NCBI RefSeq assembly: GCF_030649675.1
Contig: NZ_JAUTDR010000006.1
Location: forward strand, 1 to 64,000
Origin: Haliea sp. E1-2-M8
Lineage (GTDB): Bacteria > Pseudomonadota > Gammaproteobacteria > Pseudomonadales > Halieaceae
Length of the DNA stretch: 64,000 bases
Direction: 5' to 3'
The notes below the pieces were generated by a model. It did no database searches and had not been told where the DNA came from. It worked only from the letters and a program-made list of their open reading frames with translations. The translations under genes were made by a program, and so were the position numbers. Positions 38,768-48,384 of this stretch are shown one piece after another; the first letter of the stretch is position 1; the number at the start of each line of letters is the position of its first letter.

Positions 38768-39358
38768 ATGCAAGCGCTTATCCTGGCCTCTGCCTCCCCA
38801 CGCCGGCATGAACTGCTGGGCCGGCTCGGTGTCCACTTCGTCGTCGACGCAGCAGACATTGATGAGAGCGTACGCCCAGGTGAAGCTGCGCGGGACTATG
38901 TTGTTCGTATGGCCCGGGAAAAGGCTGAAGCTGTCAGCAGCCGACGCGGTGACGGTGGCCCCGTGCTGGCTGCCGACACCACCGTGGTGGTGGATGGTGA
39001 CATCCTGGGCAAGCCCGCCGACCATTTTGCGGGCCTTGCCATGCTGGCCCGTCTCGGCGGCCGCACCCACTCGGTCATTACCGCGGTCTGCCTGCAGACA
39101 GAGCATTGTGTGGCTGCGCTGGAGGTCGAGACCCTGGTGACTTTCCTGACCCTGAACCGCGAGGTCTGCGAGCAGTACCTGGCGACGCCCGAGCCCTGGG
39201 ACAAGGCCGGGGGCTATGCCATCCAGGGACTGGGCGGCGCTCTGGTCAGCGGAATTGAAGGCAGCTACAGCAATGTGGTCGGGCTGCCGCTGGCGGAGAC
39301 CTGGCAATTGCTGGCCCGGCACGGTATTGCAACTGCCCTGGGGCCTGCGGATGGATGA
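38768..39358 (+). CDS. Maf-family nucleoside triphosphate pyrophosphatase
   Basis: A 196-residue enzyme of the YhdE type, hydrolysing dTTP and UTP. It has A-S-A-S-P-R-R-H-E-L-L at residues 7-17, A-A-D-T-T-V-V in the middle and W-D-K-A-G-G-Y-A-I-Q-G. The ATG at 38768 directly follows the mreD stop by one base. It overlaps the rng start by 8 bases. The mreBCD-maf-rng order is the usual one. Confidence 0.93.
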   Translation: MQALILASASPRRHELLGRLGVHFVVDAADIDESVRPGEAARDYVVRMAREKAEAVSSRRGDGGPVLAADTTVVVDGDILGKPADHFAGLAMLARLGGRTHSVITAVCLQTEHCVAALEVETLVTFLTLNREVCEQYLATPEPWDKAGGYAIQGLGGALVSGIEGSYSNVVGLPLAETWQLLARHGIATALGPADG

Positions 39359-40589
39359 AGAAATCCTGGTCAGTGTCAGCGCCGGGCTTACCCGGGTCGC
39401 GCTGCTTGCCGGGGGGCTGGTCCAGGAGCTGCACATGGAACGCGCGGATTCCCCCAGTCTGGTGGGCAACCTCTACCTGGGCAGGGTGCAGCGGATAGTT
39501 TCCGGTATGGACAGCGCATTCATCGACATCGGTATCGGGGTCAACGGCCTTCTGGCGGCAGCCGACCTGCCGGCCCGGGACACGATAGGGGGCCAGCTAT
39601 GCGCCGGGCAGGAGCTGCTGGTTCAGGTCACCCGCGATGCCCTGGGCGACAAGGGGCCGCGGCTGACGACCGCCGTTACCCTCGCCTCGCGCCATCTGGT
39701 GCTGGCTACCTGCGGCGCCCGGGGCAGTGTATCCCGCCGTATTCGCTCGGACACAGAGCGGCAGCGGCTGCGAGATCTGTTGCCGGAGCTTGTGACCGAG
39801 CTGGGTTTGGATGGCTCCGGTCTCATTGCACGCACCGCTGCGGAGAACGTGAGCGCCGAGGTACTGCGTGCCGATGCCCGGAGACTCGCTGCCCGTTGGC
39901 TGCAGCTTCGAACCGGCGCCGCGAAGAAAGCCGGTCCGCATCTGGTCCTGGCCGAGCCGCCGCTGCCGGTGCGGGTGCTGCGCGATTGCACCGGTGCGGG
40001 CGTGCCACGCATTACCGTGGACGATTCCCGCTGCGCAACCGACATCAGGTCCTGGTGTAGGCAGCACCCGGAGGCTGCGGCGCCAGTGGCAGAAGACTGC
40101 GCTGATCCCGGTTCCCTGTTCCGGCGGCGCAATGTTGAGGCCCAGATCAGCGCGGCGCTGGCTGCGCTGGTGCCCCTGCCCTCGGGTGGCAACCTGGTCA
40201 TAGAGCGGACCGAGGCAATGACCACTGTCGACGTCAACACCGGCACCTACACCGGCCACAGGGATCTGGAGCAGACACTGCTGCAGACCAACCTTGAAGC
40301 AGCGGCGGCGCTCCCTCGGCAGTTGCGCTTGCGCGCCCTCGGGGGCATTGTCGCTGTCGACTTTATCGACCTGCGGGAGCCCGGCCACCGGCGCGCGGTG
40401 CGGCTGGCGCTGGAGCAGGCACTTGCTGCCGACCCCGATGCCGGCGCGGTCAGCAGCGTGGGCAAGCTGGGTTTGGTGATCCTGAGCCGCAGGCAGAGCC
40501 GGCCGCCGCTGACCGAGGTGCTGACCTTGCCCTGTGCACAATGCGGCGGCAGCGGGCGAGTCCCCCGGTCAGCTGCGACGGGCCTCTGA
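39351..40589 (+). CDS. rng: Ribonuclease G, short C terminus
   Basis: A 412-residue endoribonuclease for 16S rRNA 5' maturation. The N-terminal S1-like part (G-N-L-Y-L-G-R-V-Q) is followed by the DNase I-like catalytic domain with both magnesium-binding aspartates, in T-T-V-D-V-N-T-G (D294) and V-D-F-I-D-L (D337). The zinc-link C-A-Q-C (C395 and C398) is present, but the protein ends 14 residues later. Escherichia coli RNase G has 489 residues, with about 80 more after this motif. The start overlaps maf. Confidence 0.92.
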   Translation: MDEEILVSVSAGLTRVALLAGGLVQELHMERADSPSLVGNLYLGRVQRIVSGMDSAFIDIGIGVNGLLAAADLPARDTIGGQLCAGQELLVQVTRDALGDKGPRLTTAVTLASRHLVLATCGARGSVSRRIRSDTERQRLRDLLPELVTELGLDGSGLIARTAAENVSAEVLRADARRLAARWLQLRTGAAKKAGPHLVLAEPPLPVRVLRDCTGAGVPRITVDDSRCATDIRSWCRQHPEAAAPVAEDCADPGSLFRRRNVEAQISAALAALVPLPSGGNLVIERTEAMTTVDVNTGTYTGHRDLEQTLLQTNLEAAAALPRQLRLRALGGIVAVDFIDLREPGHRRAVRLALEQALAADPDAGAVSSVGKLGLVILSRRQSRPPLTEVLTLPCAQCGGSGRVPRSAATGL

Positions 40590-40604
40590 GGTGTCGACGG
40601 TCCT

Positions 40605-43600
40605 GTGAAAGCATCGGTCTACCATCGTTTGAGCAACGTTCTCTGGGGCGGCATAGTCGGCTTCGTGGTGCTGTTGGCGGTGTTTGTCAGCAGCGGCCGT
40701 CTGCTGGTCTCCATGGCAGGGGACAACCAGCCTTGGCTCGTGGAGCAGGTGAATGCCCGCGCTCCTTTTCTGGTTGAAGATGGACAATTGTCTGCCGAGT
40801 GGCAGGGTTTCAGCCCTGTGCTCGTGTTCTCCGACTTGCGCCTCGGTTTTCCCGATGGCGAGCCGCTGCGGCTGGGCGGCGGCCGGGTGACCCTGGACAT
40901 CTGGCACAGCCTGGTCAGCCGCTCGCTGCGGTTCAGTCGCCTGCGCCTGGAGGATCTGCTGCTGACGGGTGAACTGGCGGCGGATGGTCGCTTCCGGCTG
41001 CAAGGTATGGGCGGCGGGGCTGGCGCTGCCGCCGCCTGGCTGCAAGCGGTCCTGCTGGATATCGAGCGGGTTACGCTGGTGGCCAATACCCTGCAGCTGC
41101 AGCTGCCGGCCGGGGAGGAGGAGCAGCTGGCACTGGACCTGACGTTGTTGCGGGATGGCGCCCGGCGCCAGCTCCGGGGGCAGCTGACCTCGGTGGATGG
41201 TTCCCAGGTGCTGATCCTGGCCGATGGACTGGGCAATCCGCTGGTGGCGGATGACTACAGTGGCAATGTCTACCTCCGCGCCAGCCTTACAGATCTGGCG
41301 CGCTTGACCCGTTGGCAGCCGCTATTGGGAGAGGCGTTGCCGCTCAAGGCGACCGGCAATGCGGTGGTGGAGACCTGGCTGGCCTGGTCGGGCGGTATCT
41401 CCGGCCTGCAGCTGCGTCTGGCGGGGGAGGACTTGTTGCTGGAGGGCAACAATGCTGCCTGGTCGCTGCCCCTGGCGTCGCTGCAGCTGGAGTCCAGCCT
41501 GCTGCAACGCGGCCAGCGTCTGACCCTGTTTACCTCGGATGTGGAGATAGGTTTCGACGGGGATACCTTCACTCTGCCGCGCCTGCAACTCGATCTCTGG
41601 GGCGACTCGCTGCGTCTGCGCGGCAGTGGACTGCCCCTGGCAGACAGCAGCGGGGTGCTGCGCGCAGCGAAGCTGCTGCCGCCAGCCCTGTCGGCGGCCA
41701 TGACGGAGCTGGCCCCGAAGGGCAGGCTCGGCGCCCTGCAGCTGTATCTGGAGGATGTGGCAACCGGCGGCAGGGGGTGGACGCTGGACCTGGGCTTCGA
41801 GGATCTGGCGCTGAGTTCCTGGCGCGGCGCGCCGGGTGTGAACGGAGCCAGCGGTTTTTTGCGCCTGGCACCCGGTCGCGGCGAGTTGATCCTCGACAGT
41901 GATGATGTGATGTTGGATTTTCCTTCGGTGTACCGGGAGCCCTTGGTCTACCGGGAACTGTTCGGCAGTCTGGACATGTTTTGGAACGACGACCGCCTGC
42001 GCCTGCACAGCGGATTGCTGACCGCGGTTGGCGATGAGGGCACGGCGCGGGGACTGCTGGGCCTGTCAATACCGTTTGCTGCCAGCGCCGCGGGTGTTGA
42101 GATGGACCTGCTGGTGGGGTTGCGCGACGCGGATGCCGGCTACCGCACTCGCTACCTGCCCTACATGCTGAATGAAAACCTGCTGGAGTGGCTGCAGACC
42201 AGCCTGGAACACGGGGTAATGGATGCCGGTGCGTTTTTGTGGCGCGGCAGCCTGCGGCCCGGTTCCGGCCCGCTGCGCACCGTGCAACTGTTCTTCGATG
42301 TGCGTGATGCGCAGCTGGCCTATCACCCGGACTGGCCGGTGCTGGCGGACGTTCAGGGCACTGTGCTGATAGACGATACCAACGTCAGCGTCTGGGCTGA
42401 TCGCGCGCGTCTCTATGACACGGATATTGAGACATTGTCCGCGGAAGCCTGGCGCGATAGCGGGGGCGACATGCGCCTGGCAATCGCCGCGAGCCTGGCG
42501 GGCGCCGCCAGCGACGGCCTGCAGGTGCTGAACCAGTCTCCCGCGGGCGCCGGGCTGCGGGGTGCCCTGGAAGACTGGCAAGCGCAGGGGACCATGGCGG
42601 CGGATATCCGCCTGGAGCTGCTGCTGGCAAAGGTGCCGCCCCCGCCTGTTGTAGAACTGAAAGTCGCGGTGACAGAAGCGGAGCTGGATATCATCCCGGG
42701 CAACCTGCAGCTCAAGGATATCAGCGGCACACTCCTCTACGACTCGACCAGCGGCTTTAGCGCCGAGCAGATGACCGCCAGCCTCTGGCAACGACCACTC
42801 ACGCTGGCGCTGCGGCAGTTGCCCGCCGTGCCTGGATCGGGTGACGGCACGGCACCAGTACAGCTGGCCTTTGCCACGGGTGTCGAGGTGGACTCCCTGC
42901 GGGAGTGGCTCGGACCGGGACTGCCGCCCCTGGTCAGCGGTGCCACAGCGGTCAGCGGAACCCTGGATTTTGCGCCGGGAAGTCTGCCGCAGTTACAGCT
43001 CAACTCCGACCTGCAGGGCCTGGCGCTGGACCTGCCGGCGACCTGGGCCAAGCCTGCTGACGCGAGATTGCCCTTCGAGTTGCGGGTCGCGCTCGGTGCC
43101 AGGCCGCTGCAGCTGGAGCTGAGTGGCGGGCGCCGCTGGCATGCACAGCTAAGTATCGGAGAGGACGGGCTCAGGGGCGCCGCACTGGGTTTGCAGGACC
43201 GTTCCCTGCCGCTTGAGCCCGGCCGACTGCGGGTGTCCGGCCACGCGGCGTTGATCGATGTCGATGCCTGGCGGGCACTGTTTGCAGGTCTGCCCGGGCA
43301 GCCTCTCGCAGGAAAGGCGCCCGCGGGCCTGCGCCTGGCGGTGGAGGAGCTGTTGATTGACAGTCTCCAGTTTCAGGGCCGGGACTGGCATCGCGTCCTG
43401 CTGGATCTGGAGCAGGAGCCTGACCACTGGCGCGTGGGGCTTGAAACCGAATGGGCCCAGGGTGAGGCCACCGTCGCCGCAGATCTCGCCAGCGCGCGCC
43501 TCGACCTGGCGTATCTGGACCTTTCGGGCTGGGGGGCTGGCGGCGAGGGTGAATCTGACCCGGCGCAATTCCGGGACTGGCCGGTAATCGAGGTTGAGGT

Positions 43601-44519
43601 TGCGGACTTGCAGCGCGGCTCGCGACCGCTCGGGCATGTGGCCTTTGCCCTGCGACCGGGTGAGGGGCGCCTGGAGGCGCAGCACATCAGCGGTGCACTG
43701 CTCGGGTTCACGTTGCCTGCAGAAACTCCAGGTAGTCTGGTATGGACCGCGGACGGCTCCCGCTTGCAGGCGGAATTGCTGGTTGCTGACCTCGGTGACA
43801 GCCTGGCAGCGCTCGGCTATGAACGGATCCTGGAGACCAGCAGCGGACGCTTTGGACTGGATCTTCTCTGGCCGGGCGCGCCGCAGCAGTTTGCGCTGGC
43901 GGCCAGTACCGGCACGCTGTCGGTGGCGGTGGAGGACGGGCGTTTCCTGACCGCATCCGCGGGCGCTTCGGGCACGCTGCGGGTGGTCAGCATTCTCAAT
44001 CTTGCGGACATTATCCAACGCCTGAGCCTGACCCAACTGTTTGAGTCGGGGATCCCGTTTGACAGTATGGAGGGTGATGTGAGCTTCGCCGACGGGCTGC
44101 TAGAGGTGCCCCGGCTGGACGTCGCCAGCGCCGCCACCGGCTTCCGGTTCAGCGGCAGCTCGAACATTTTGTCACGCAGTCTCAAGGGCGAGATGGTGGC
44201 CACCCTGCCTGTGGCCAACAACCTGCCCTGGGTGGCGGCCCTGACCGCGGGCCTGCCCATTGCGGCGGGCGTCTTCCTGGTCAGCAAGCTGTTCGAAAAG
44301 CAGGTGTCGCAACTGTCCAGCGCGGTCTACGGCATCAGCGGCACCTGGGATGACCCGCAGATCCGTCTCGACCGCATTTTTGATACTGGCAATGAACGGG
44401 TTCAGCGCAATGAAGCCCGCGACGGAGGAACTGCACCGGAGGCGGAGCCTGCGGCTCAATCTTCCGGGGCCGAACCTCCGTCCGGCTCTGCCGCGGACTC
44501 CTCCAGCTCCCGCAGGTAG
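40605..44519 (+). CDS. yhdP: AsmA-like envelope protein YhdP
   Basis: A 1304-residue protein with one N-terminal membrane helix (about residues 13-35) and a very long periplasmic beta-rich region typical of bridge-like AsmA/TamB lipid carriers. It ends with the YhdP pattern G-S-S-N-I-L-S-R-S-L-K-G-E and G-T-W-D-D-P-Q-I. YhdP, TamB and YdbH are thought to move phospholipids to the outer membrane. The start is a GTG at 40605. Its last 64 bases overlap the convergent darP gene. It follows rng in the same run. Confidence 0.92.
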   Translation: MKASVYHRLSNVLWGGIVGFVVLLAVFVSSGRLLVSMAGDNQPWLVEQVNARAPFLVEDGQLSAEWQGFSPVLVFSDLRLGFPDGEPLRLGGGRVTLDIWHSLVSRSLRFSRLRLEDLLLTGELAADGRFRLQGMGGGAGAAAAWLQAVLLDIERVTLVANTLQLQLPAGEEEQLALDLTLLRDGARRQLRGQLTSVDGSQVLILADGLGNPLVADDYSGNVYLRASLTDLARLTRWQPLLGEALPLKATGNAVVETWLAWSGGISGLQLRLAGEDLLLEGNNAAWSLPLASLQLESSLLQRGQRLTLFTSDVEIGFDGDTFTLPRLQLDLWGDSLRLRGSGLPLADSSGVLRAAKLLPPALSAAMTELAPKGRLGALQLYLEDVATGGRGWTLDLGFEDLALSSWRGAPGVNGASGFLRLAPGRGELILDSDDVMLDFPSVYREPLVYRELFGSLDMFWNDDRLRLHSGLLTAVGDEGTARGLLGLSIPFAASAAGVEMDLLVGLRDADAGYRTRYLPYMLNENLLEWLQTSLEHGVMDAGAFLWRGSLRPGSGPLRTVQLFFDVRDAQLAYHPDWPVLADVQGTVLIDDTNVSVWADRARLYDTDIETLSAEAWRDSGGDMRLAIAASLAGAASDGLQVLNQSPAGAGLRGALEDWQAQGTMAADIRLELLLAKVPPPPVVELKVAVTEAELDIIPGNLQLKDISGTLLYDSTSGFSAEQMTASLWQRPLTLALRQLPAVPGSGDGTAPVQLAFATGVEVDSLREWLGPGLPPLVSGATAVSGTLDFAPGSLPQLQLNSDLQGLALDLPATWAKPADARLPFELRVALGARPLQLELSGGRRWHAQLSIGEDGLRGAALGLQDRSLPLEPGRLRVSGHAALIDVDAWRALFAGLPGQPLAGKAPAGLRLAVEELLIDSLQFQGRDWHRVLLDLEQEPDHWRVGLETEWAQGEATVAADLASARLDLAYLDLSGWGAGGEGESDPAQFRDWPVIEVEVADLQRGSRPLGHVAFALRPGEGRLEAQHISGALLGFTLPAETPGSLVWTADGSRLQAELLVADLGDSLAALGYERILETSSGRFGLDLLWPGAPQQFALAASTGTLSVAVEDGRFLTASAGASGTLRVVSILNLADIIQRLSLTQLFESGIPFDSMEGDVSFADGLLEVPRLDVASAATGFRFSGSSNILSRSLKGEMVATLPVANNLPWVAALTAGLPIAAGVFLVSKLFEKQVSQLSSAVYGISGTWDDPQIRLDRIFDTGNERVQRNEARDGGTAPEAEPAAQSSGAEPPSGSAADSSSSRR

Positions 44520-45013
44520 CGGAACAGTTTGCGCGCGGCGGCGGGTGCCTTTTCGCGCTGGCGCTCGCGCTGGTCCTGCAGCAGCAACTGCCGCAGATGC
44601 TGGCGGTCGGCGTTGGGCCAGCGGTCGATGATGTCCTCGATACCCGGCAGCCCCGCCGCCAGCAGGCGGTCGCGCACTTGCTCCAGGCCCTGGAACTGCG
44701 CGGCAGCCTGGTGGCGCTCCCGGTCCAGGGCAGCCAGAGCTTCGGCTATCGGTTCGGCGTCAATATCGCGCATCAACTTGCCGATGAATTGCAGATGGCG
44801 CCGACGGGCGCTGTTGGAGCTGATGTTGCGGACTTCCTGGATGGCGTCGACCAACCGCTGATCGTCGATCGGGATCTGGCGCAGCTGCTTGTCGCTGAGG
44901 CCGGTCAGGGTTTCCCCCAGCGCCTGCAGGGCCGTCATGCGCCGCTTCAGCTCGCTTTTGCTGGGCCCTTCCGGCAGGTGTTCGTAGTCTTCAGTGGAGT
45001 CGTAGTCAGGCAT
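44456..45013 (-). CDS. darP: Ribosome assembly factor DarP (YjgA)
   Basis: A 185-residue helical protein that binds late 50S precursors. It begins with an acidic stretch followed by P-S-K-S-E-L-K-R-R-M-T-A-L-Q-A-L-G, and contains R-R-R-H-L-Q-F-I-G-K-L-M-R in the middle, both typical. It overlaps the mgtE stop by 8 bases and the convergent yhdP gene by 64 bases. Confidence 0.92.
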   Translation of the reverse strand: MPDYDSTEDYEHLPEGPSKSELKRRMTALQALGETLTGLSDKQLRQIPIDDQRLVDAIQEVRNISSNSARRRHLQFIGKLMRDIDAEPIAEALAALDRERHQAAAQFQGLEQVRDRLLAAGLPGIEDIIDRWPNADRQHLRQLLLQDQRERQREKAPAAARKLFRYLRELEESAAEPDGGSAPED

Positions 45014-46358
45014 AGAACCAGGTCGCCAGGCCGAGGAAAGAGAAAAATCCTACCACATCCGTTACCGTGGTCAGGACAACACCGCCGGCCAGCGCCGGAT
45101 CGATTTTCATCCGCTTCAGCAACAGCGGCAGGGCGGCGCCGGTGAAGGCGGCGGTCACCAGGTTGATGACCATTGCCAGTGCGATAATCAGGCCCAGGCT
45201 CCAGTCCCTGAACCAGAGGGAGGCGGCGATCGCCACAACGGAGGCCCACAGCATGCCGTTGAGCACTCCGACGGCGACCTCGCGGTTGATCAGCCAGGCC
45301 TCGTTGTTCTTGCTGACCTGGCCCAGGGCAATACCGCGAACCATTACGGTCAGGGTCTGGGTGCCGGCTATGCCGCCCATCGACGCAACTATGGGCATCA
45401 GCACAGCAAGAGCCACCACCTTTTCGATGGTGTCCTGGAACAGGTTGATCACCGAGGAGGCAAGAAAAGCGGTGGCCAGGTTGATACCCAGCCATATGGC
45501 CCGGCGGCCCGCGGTAGGCATTACCGGTGCAAAGGTATCCGTATCATCGGAGAGGCCGGCCATGGAGGTCAGGGAGTGGTCGGCATCCTCGCGGATCACG
45601 TCCACCACATCGTCAATGGTGATGCGGCCTACCAGCCGCCCGCTGTCGTCCACCACCGGCGCTGATACCCAGTCATTGCGCTCGAACTGGCGCGCCACTT
45701 CATCGTCCGGCATCCAGGCCGGTATCGGGGCGATATCGGTGACCATCATCTCGCGCACAGTAGAGGAGGGGTCTGATACCAGTAGCGTGTTCAACGGCAG
45801 CAGGCCGATGAACTGATCGTTGCGGTTGACCACTATCAGGTTGTCGGTCATCGCCGGAATTTCGGTGTGCCGGCGCAGGTAGCGCAGCACCACATCCAGG
45901 GTCAGCGGTGGACGGATCGTGATGGTGTCCGTGCTCATCAGGCCGCCGGCGGTATCGTCCGGATAGGTCATCACCTGTTCCAGGCGCGCCCGGTCCCGGT
46001 GGTCCATGGAATCGAGAACTTCCCGGGTTACCCTGTCCGGCAGCTGCTGCAGAATGTCGGCGAGGTCGTCGTCCTGCAGGTGTTCGGTGATCTGCGCGAC
46101 TTCCGCCGCGTCCATGTCATTGAGAAAGTGGCCACGCAGCTCTTCGCCGAGCTCGTTGATCACGTCGCCTTCGTTCTCCAGCTCGACCATTTGCCAGAGT
46201 ATGTGGCGAAACTTGGGCGGCGAGGACTCAAGCAGATGGGCAACGTCTGCGGCGGGCAGGCCGTTAAGCATGCGCTTGACGTCAGCGAACGTGCCGCTGC
46301 CAAGGGCTTCTGCCAGACGCTGGAGCCTGGCTTCTGATGTTGTGGAACGCTGGGCCAT
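45006..46358 (-). CDS. mgtE: Magnesium transporter MgtE
   Basis: A 450-residue channel. The N-terminal helical domain (about 1-130) and two CBS repeats (about 135-260) sense magnesium in the cytoplasm. The membrane part has five helices, with P-I-V-A-S-M-G-G-I-A-G-T-Q-T for the pore. It is 20 bases downstream of the HPr gene, so it is probably co-transcribed with the rpoN-HPr set. Confidence 0.95.
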   Translation of the reverse strand: MAQRSTTSEARLQRLAEALGSGTFADVKRMLNGLPAADVAHLLESSPPKFRHILWQMVELENEGDVINELGEELRGHFLNDMDAAEVAQITEHLQDDDLADILQQLPDRVTREVLDSMDHRDRARLEQVMTYPDDTAGGLMSTDTITIRPPLTLDVVLRYLRRHTEIPAMTDNLIVVNRNDQFIGLLPLNTLLVSDPSSTVREMMVTDIAPIPAWMPDDEVARQFERNDWVSAPVVDDSGRLVGRITIDDVVDVIREDADHSLTSMAGLSDDTDTFAPVMPTAGRRAIWLGINLATAFLASSVINLFQDTIEKVVALAVLMPIVASMGGIAGTQTLTVMVRGIALGQVSKNNEAWLINREVAVGVLNGMLWASVVAIAASLWFRDWSLGLIIALAMVINLVTAAFTGAALPLLLKRMKIDPALAGGVVLTTVTDVVGFFSFLGLATWFYA

Positions 46359-46378
46359 GGGAATCGGGATCCGGTGTG

Positions 46379-46648
46379 TTATTCGCCCTCGTCGAAGCGA
46401 TTGCCGATCAGGGTCTGCAGCGCCGCGAGCGCCGCTTCCTCGTCTTCACCATCGATCTCAAGGTCGAGCACGGTGCCCTGGCCCGCGGCCAGCATCATGA
46501 CGGCCATGATGCTCTTGCCATCCACCATCTGGCCGTCGCGGCCGGCCCTGACAGCGCTGGTATAGGTCGTGGTGCAGCCGACAAACTTGGCGGCGGCGCG
46601 GGCATGCAGGCCCAGCTTGTTGATGATTGTGAGTTGTGTCTGGATCAC
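46379..46648 (-). CDS. ptsO: HPr phosphocarrier of the nitrogen PTS
   Basis: An 89-residue HPr-like protein. The GTG at 46648 gives V-I-Q-T-Q-L-T-I-I-N-K-L-G-L-H-A-R; H15 in G-L-H-A-R is the phosphorylated histidine, and the D-G-K-S-I-M-A-V-M block holds the regulatory serine. The longer frame upstream lies in rapZ and is not used. The start is 11 bases after the rapZ stop. It passes phosphate from PtsP to PtsN. Confidence 0.92.
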   Translation of the reverse strand: MIQTQLTIINKLGLHARAAAKFVGCTTTYTSAVRAGRDGQMVDGKSIMAVMMLAAGQGTVLDLEIDGEDEEAALAALQTLIGNRFDEGE

Positions 46649-46659
46649 ATTGCCCGCTG

Positions 46660-47514
46660 CTACTGCAGCTCCCGATGTCGAATGTGGACTTGCGGAAACT
46701 GCTGCTGATAGTGCCGGAAAAGTCTGGCCGCAAGATATACTGAACGATGTTGGCCACCGGTACAACCAATCGCCACGGTCATGTAGCTGCGGTTGCTGTC
46801 CTGGTAGTGGGGCAGCCAGCGGTCAAGGTATTGGCAGATGCTGTCGAACAGTTCGCCGGTCAGCGGCTGCGCCTCGAGAAATTCACGCACATCCTCATCC
46901 AGGCCATTTTTCAGTCGCAGCTCCTTGACCCAGTGCGGGTTCGGCAACATGCGTACATCGAAGACCAGGTCGGCGTCGGTAGGCACCCCGCGCTTGAAGC
47001 CAAAGGACTGGATCAGGATGGACATGCTGCCGGACAGGTCACCCACCAGACGCTGGCGGATGGCGTCCCGCAGTTCGTAGATAGTCATCTGGCTGGTATC
47101 CAGGACCAGGGCAGCGGCGCTGGCGATGGGCTCCAGTAGCTGCCGTTCGCGCTCGATCGCTTCGGCCAGGGGCATCCGTTCGCTGCTCAACGGATGTTTG
47201 CGCCGGGTTTCGCTGAAGCGCTTGATCAGCTCGCTGTCCTGGGCGTCGAGAAACAGGATTTCGCTGGTTACCGTGTCCGGCAGCGCTTCAATAATGCTGC
47301 TGAAGTCTTCCAGGTTGCGCCAGGCATTGCGCGCGTCGATACAGACTGCCGCGCCGCGGAAGTGCTCGAACTCTGGCCTGCTGGCTTCCTGGACCAATGC
47401 CGGCAGCAGCGCCACGGGCAGGTTGTCGATGCAGTAGTATCCCTCATCCTCGAGTTGGTGCAGGGCAGTACTCTTCCCCGAGCCGGAGCGTCCGGAAATA
47501 ATTACCAGGTGCAT
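46660..47514 (-). CDS. rapZ: RNase adapter protein RapZ
   Basis: A 284-residue P-loop protein. The ATG at 47514 begins M-H-L-V-I-I-S-G-R-S-G-S-G-K-S-T (Walker A). The C-terminal half has G-C-T-G-G-Q-H-R-S-V, the conserved RapZ signature. In enterobacteria it guides RNase E to a small RNA that controls glucosamine-6-phosphate synthase. It lies between ptsN and HPr, the conserved place. Confidence 0.95.
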   Translation of the reverse strand: MHLVIISGRSGSGKSTALHQLEDEGYYCIDNLPVALLPALVQEASRPEFEHFRGAAVCIDARNAWRNLEDFSSIIEALPDTVTSEILFLDAQDSELIKRFSETRRKHPLSSERMPLAEAIERERQLLEPIASAAALVLDTSQMTIYELRDAIRQRLVGDLSGSMSILIQSFGFKRGVPTDADLVFDVRMLPNPHWVKELRLKNGLDEDVREFLEAQPLTGELFDSICQYLDRWLPHYQDSNRSYMTVAIGCTGGQHRSVYLAARLFRHYQQQFPQVHIRHRELQ

Positions 47515-47524
47515 TGGCGACAAC

Positions 47525-47983
47525 TCATCCCGTCCACCCGGTAGCCCGCTGGTACAGAGCTTCCGCGTCGGGGGCGCTGCGCAACTGTGCACAAAAATCT
47601 GACTGGCTGAACAGCCGGGCGATACGCGCGAGAATGTCGAGGTGGGCCTGGTGCGCCTGCTCCGGGACCAGCAGGACGAAGAGTATGTCTACCGGTATGT
47701 CATCAGGGGCATCGAAATCGATGGCCTCTTCCAGGGTGGCGAGGCAGCCAATCGGCTCGCTGCAATTGGCGATGCGACAGTGGGGGATGGCAATGCCGGC
47801 GCCGAGACCGGTACTGCCCAGACGCTCGCGCGCAATCAACTGGGCGAAAATATCGCTGTCAGCGAGACCGGGGTTATCCTCGCTGATGACCCGGGACAGG
47901 GTCTCAAACAGTCTTTTTTTGCTGCTGCCGGGCGCACGGCAGACCGTGCGCCCGGGAGACAGTAGTTCGGAGAGAACTTGCAT
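47525..47983 (-). CDS. ptsN: Nitrogen PTS enzyme IIA
   Basis: A 152-residue EIIA-Ntr protein. The phosphorylated histidine is in G-A-G-I-A-I-P-H-C-R near residue 68. It regulates potassium and other transport by direct protein binding. It is 9 bases after the hpf stop and 10 bases before rapZ. Confidence 0.95.
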   Translation of the reverse strand: MQVLSELLSPGRTVCRAPGSSKKRLFETLSRVISEDNPGLADSDIFAQLIARERLGSTGLGAGIAIPHCRIANCSEPIGCLATLEEAIDFDAPDDIPVDILFVLLVPEQAHQAHLDILARIARLFSQSDFCAQLRSAPDAEALYQRATGWTG

Positions 47984-47992
47984 GATGGGATC

Positions 47993-48280
47993 CTAGCGGG
48001 CTCGGGACTTTTCCTTGTGCTTGATCAGCTGGCGGTCCAGCTTGTCGGCAAGGGCGTCAATGGCGGCGTACATGTCTTCTGACTCGGCCGCGGCGAAAAT
48101 GTCCGCCCCGGAGATGTGAATCGTGGCCTCGGCTTTTTGCACCAGTTTCTCGACAATGAGGGTCACCTCGGTATTGGTGATCTGGTCAAAGTGGCGCTGC
48201 AGCCGCTCGAATTTGCTGGCCACGTAGTCGCGCAGCGGGTTGGTGACCTCTACATGGTGACCACTGACATTCAATTGCAT
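47993..48280 (-). CDS. hpf: Ribosome hibernation promoting factor
   Basis: A 95-residue short-form HPF that helps form 100S ribosomes in slow growth. The ATG at 48280 is set by AAGGAG six bases upstream; the annotated frame six codons longer would run through that site. It begins M-Q-L-N-V-S-G-H-H-V-E-V-T and ends with a basic tail. It follows rpoN. Confidence 0.95.
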   Translation of the reverse strand: MQLNVSGHHVEVTNPLRDYVASKFERLQRHFDQITNTEVTLIVEKLVQKAEATIHISGADIFAAAESEDMYAAIDALADKLDRQLIKHKEKSRAR

Positions 48281-48384
48281 ACTTGACTCCTTCTTCATCG
48301 GAAACCGGGGCGTTGTCCCCGGAACTGGCGAGCCGGTTTGGCAGCGGCCGCCCGTAACGTACTGCTGTGCAGTACTCTGGAATT

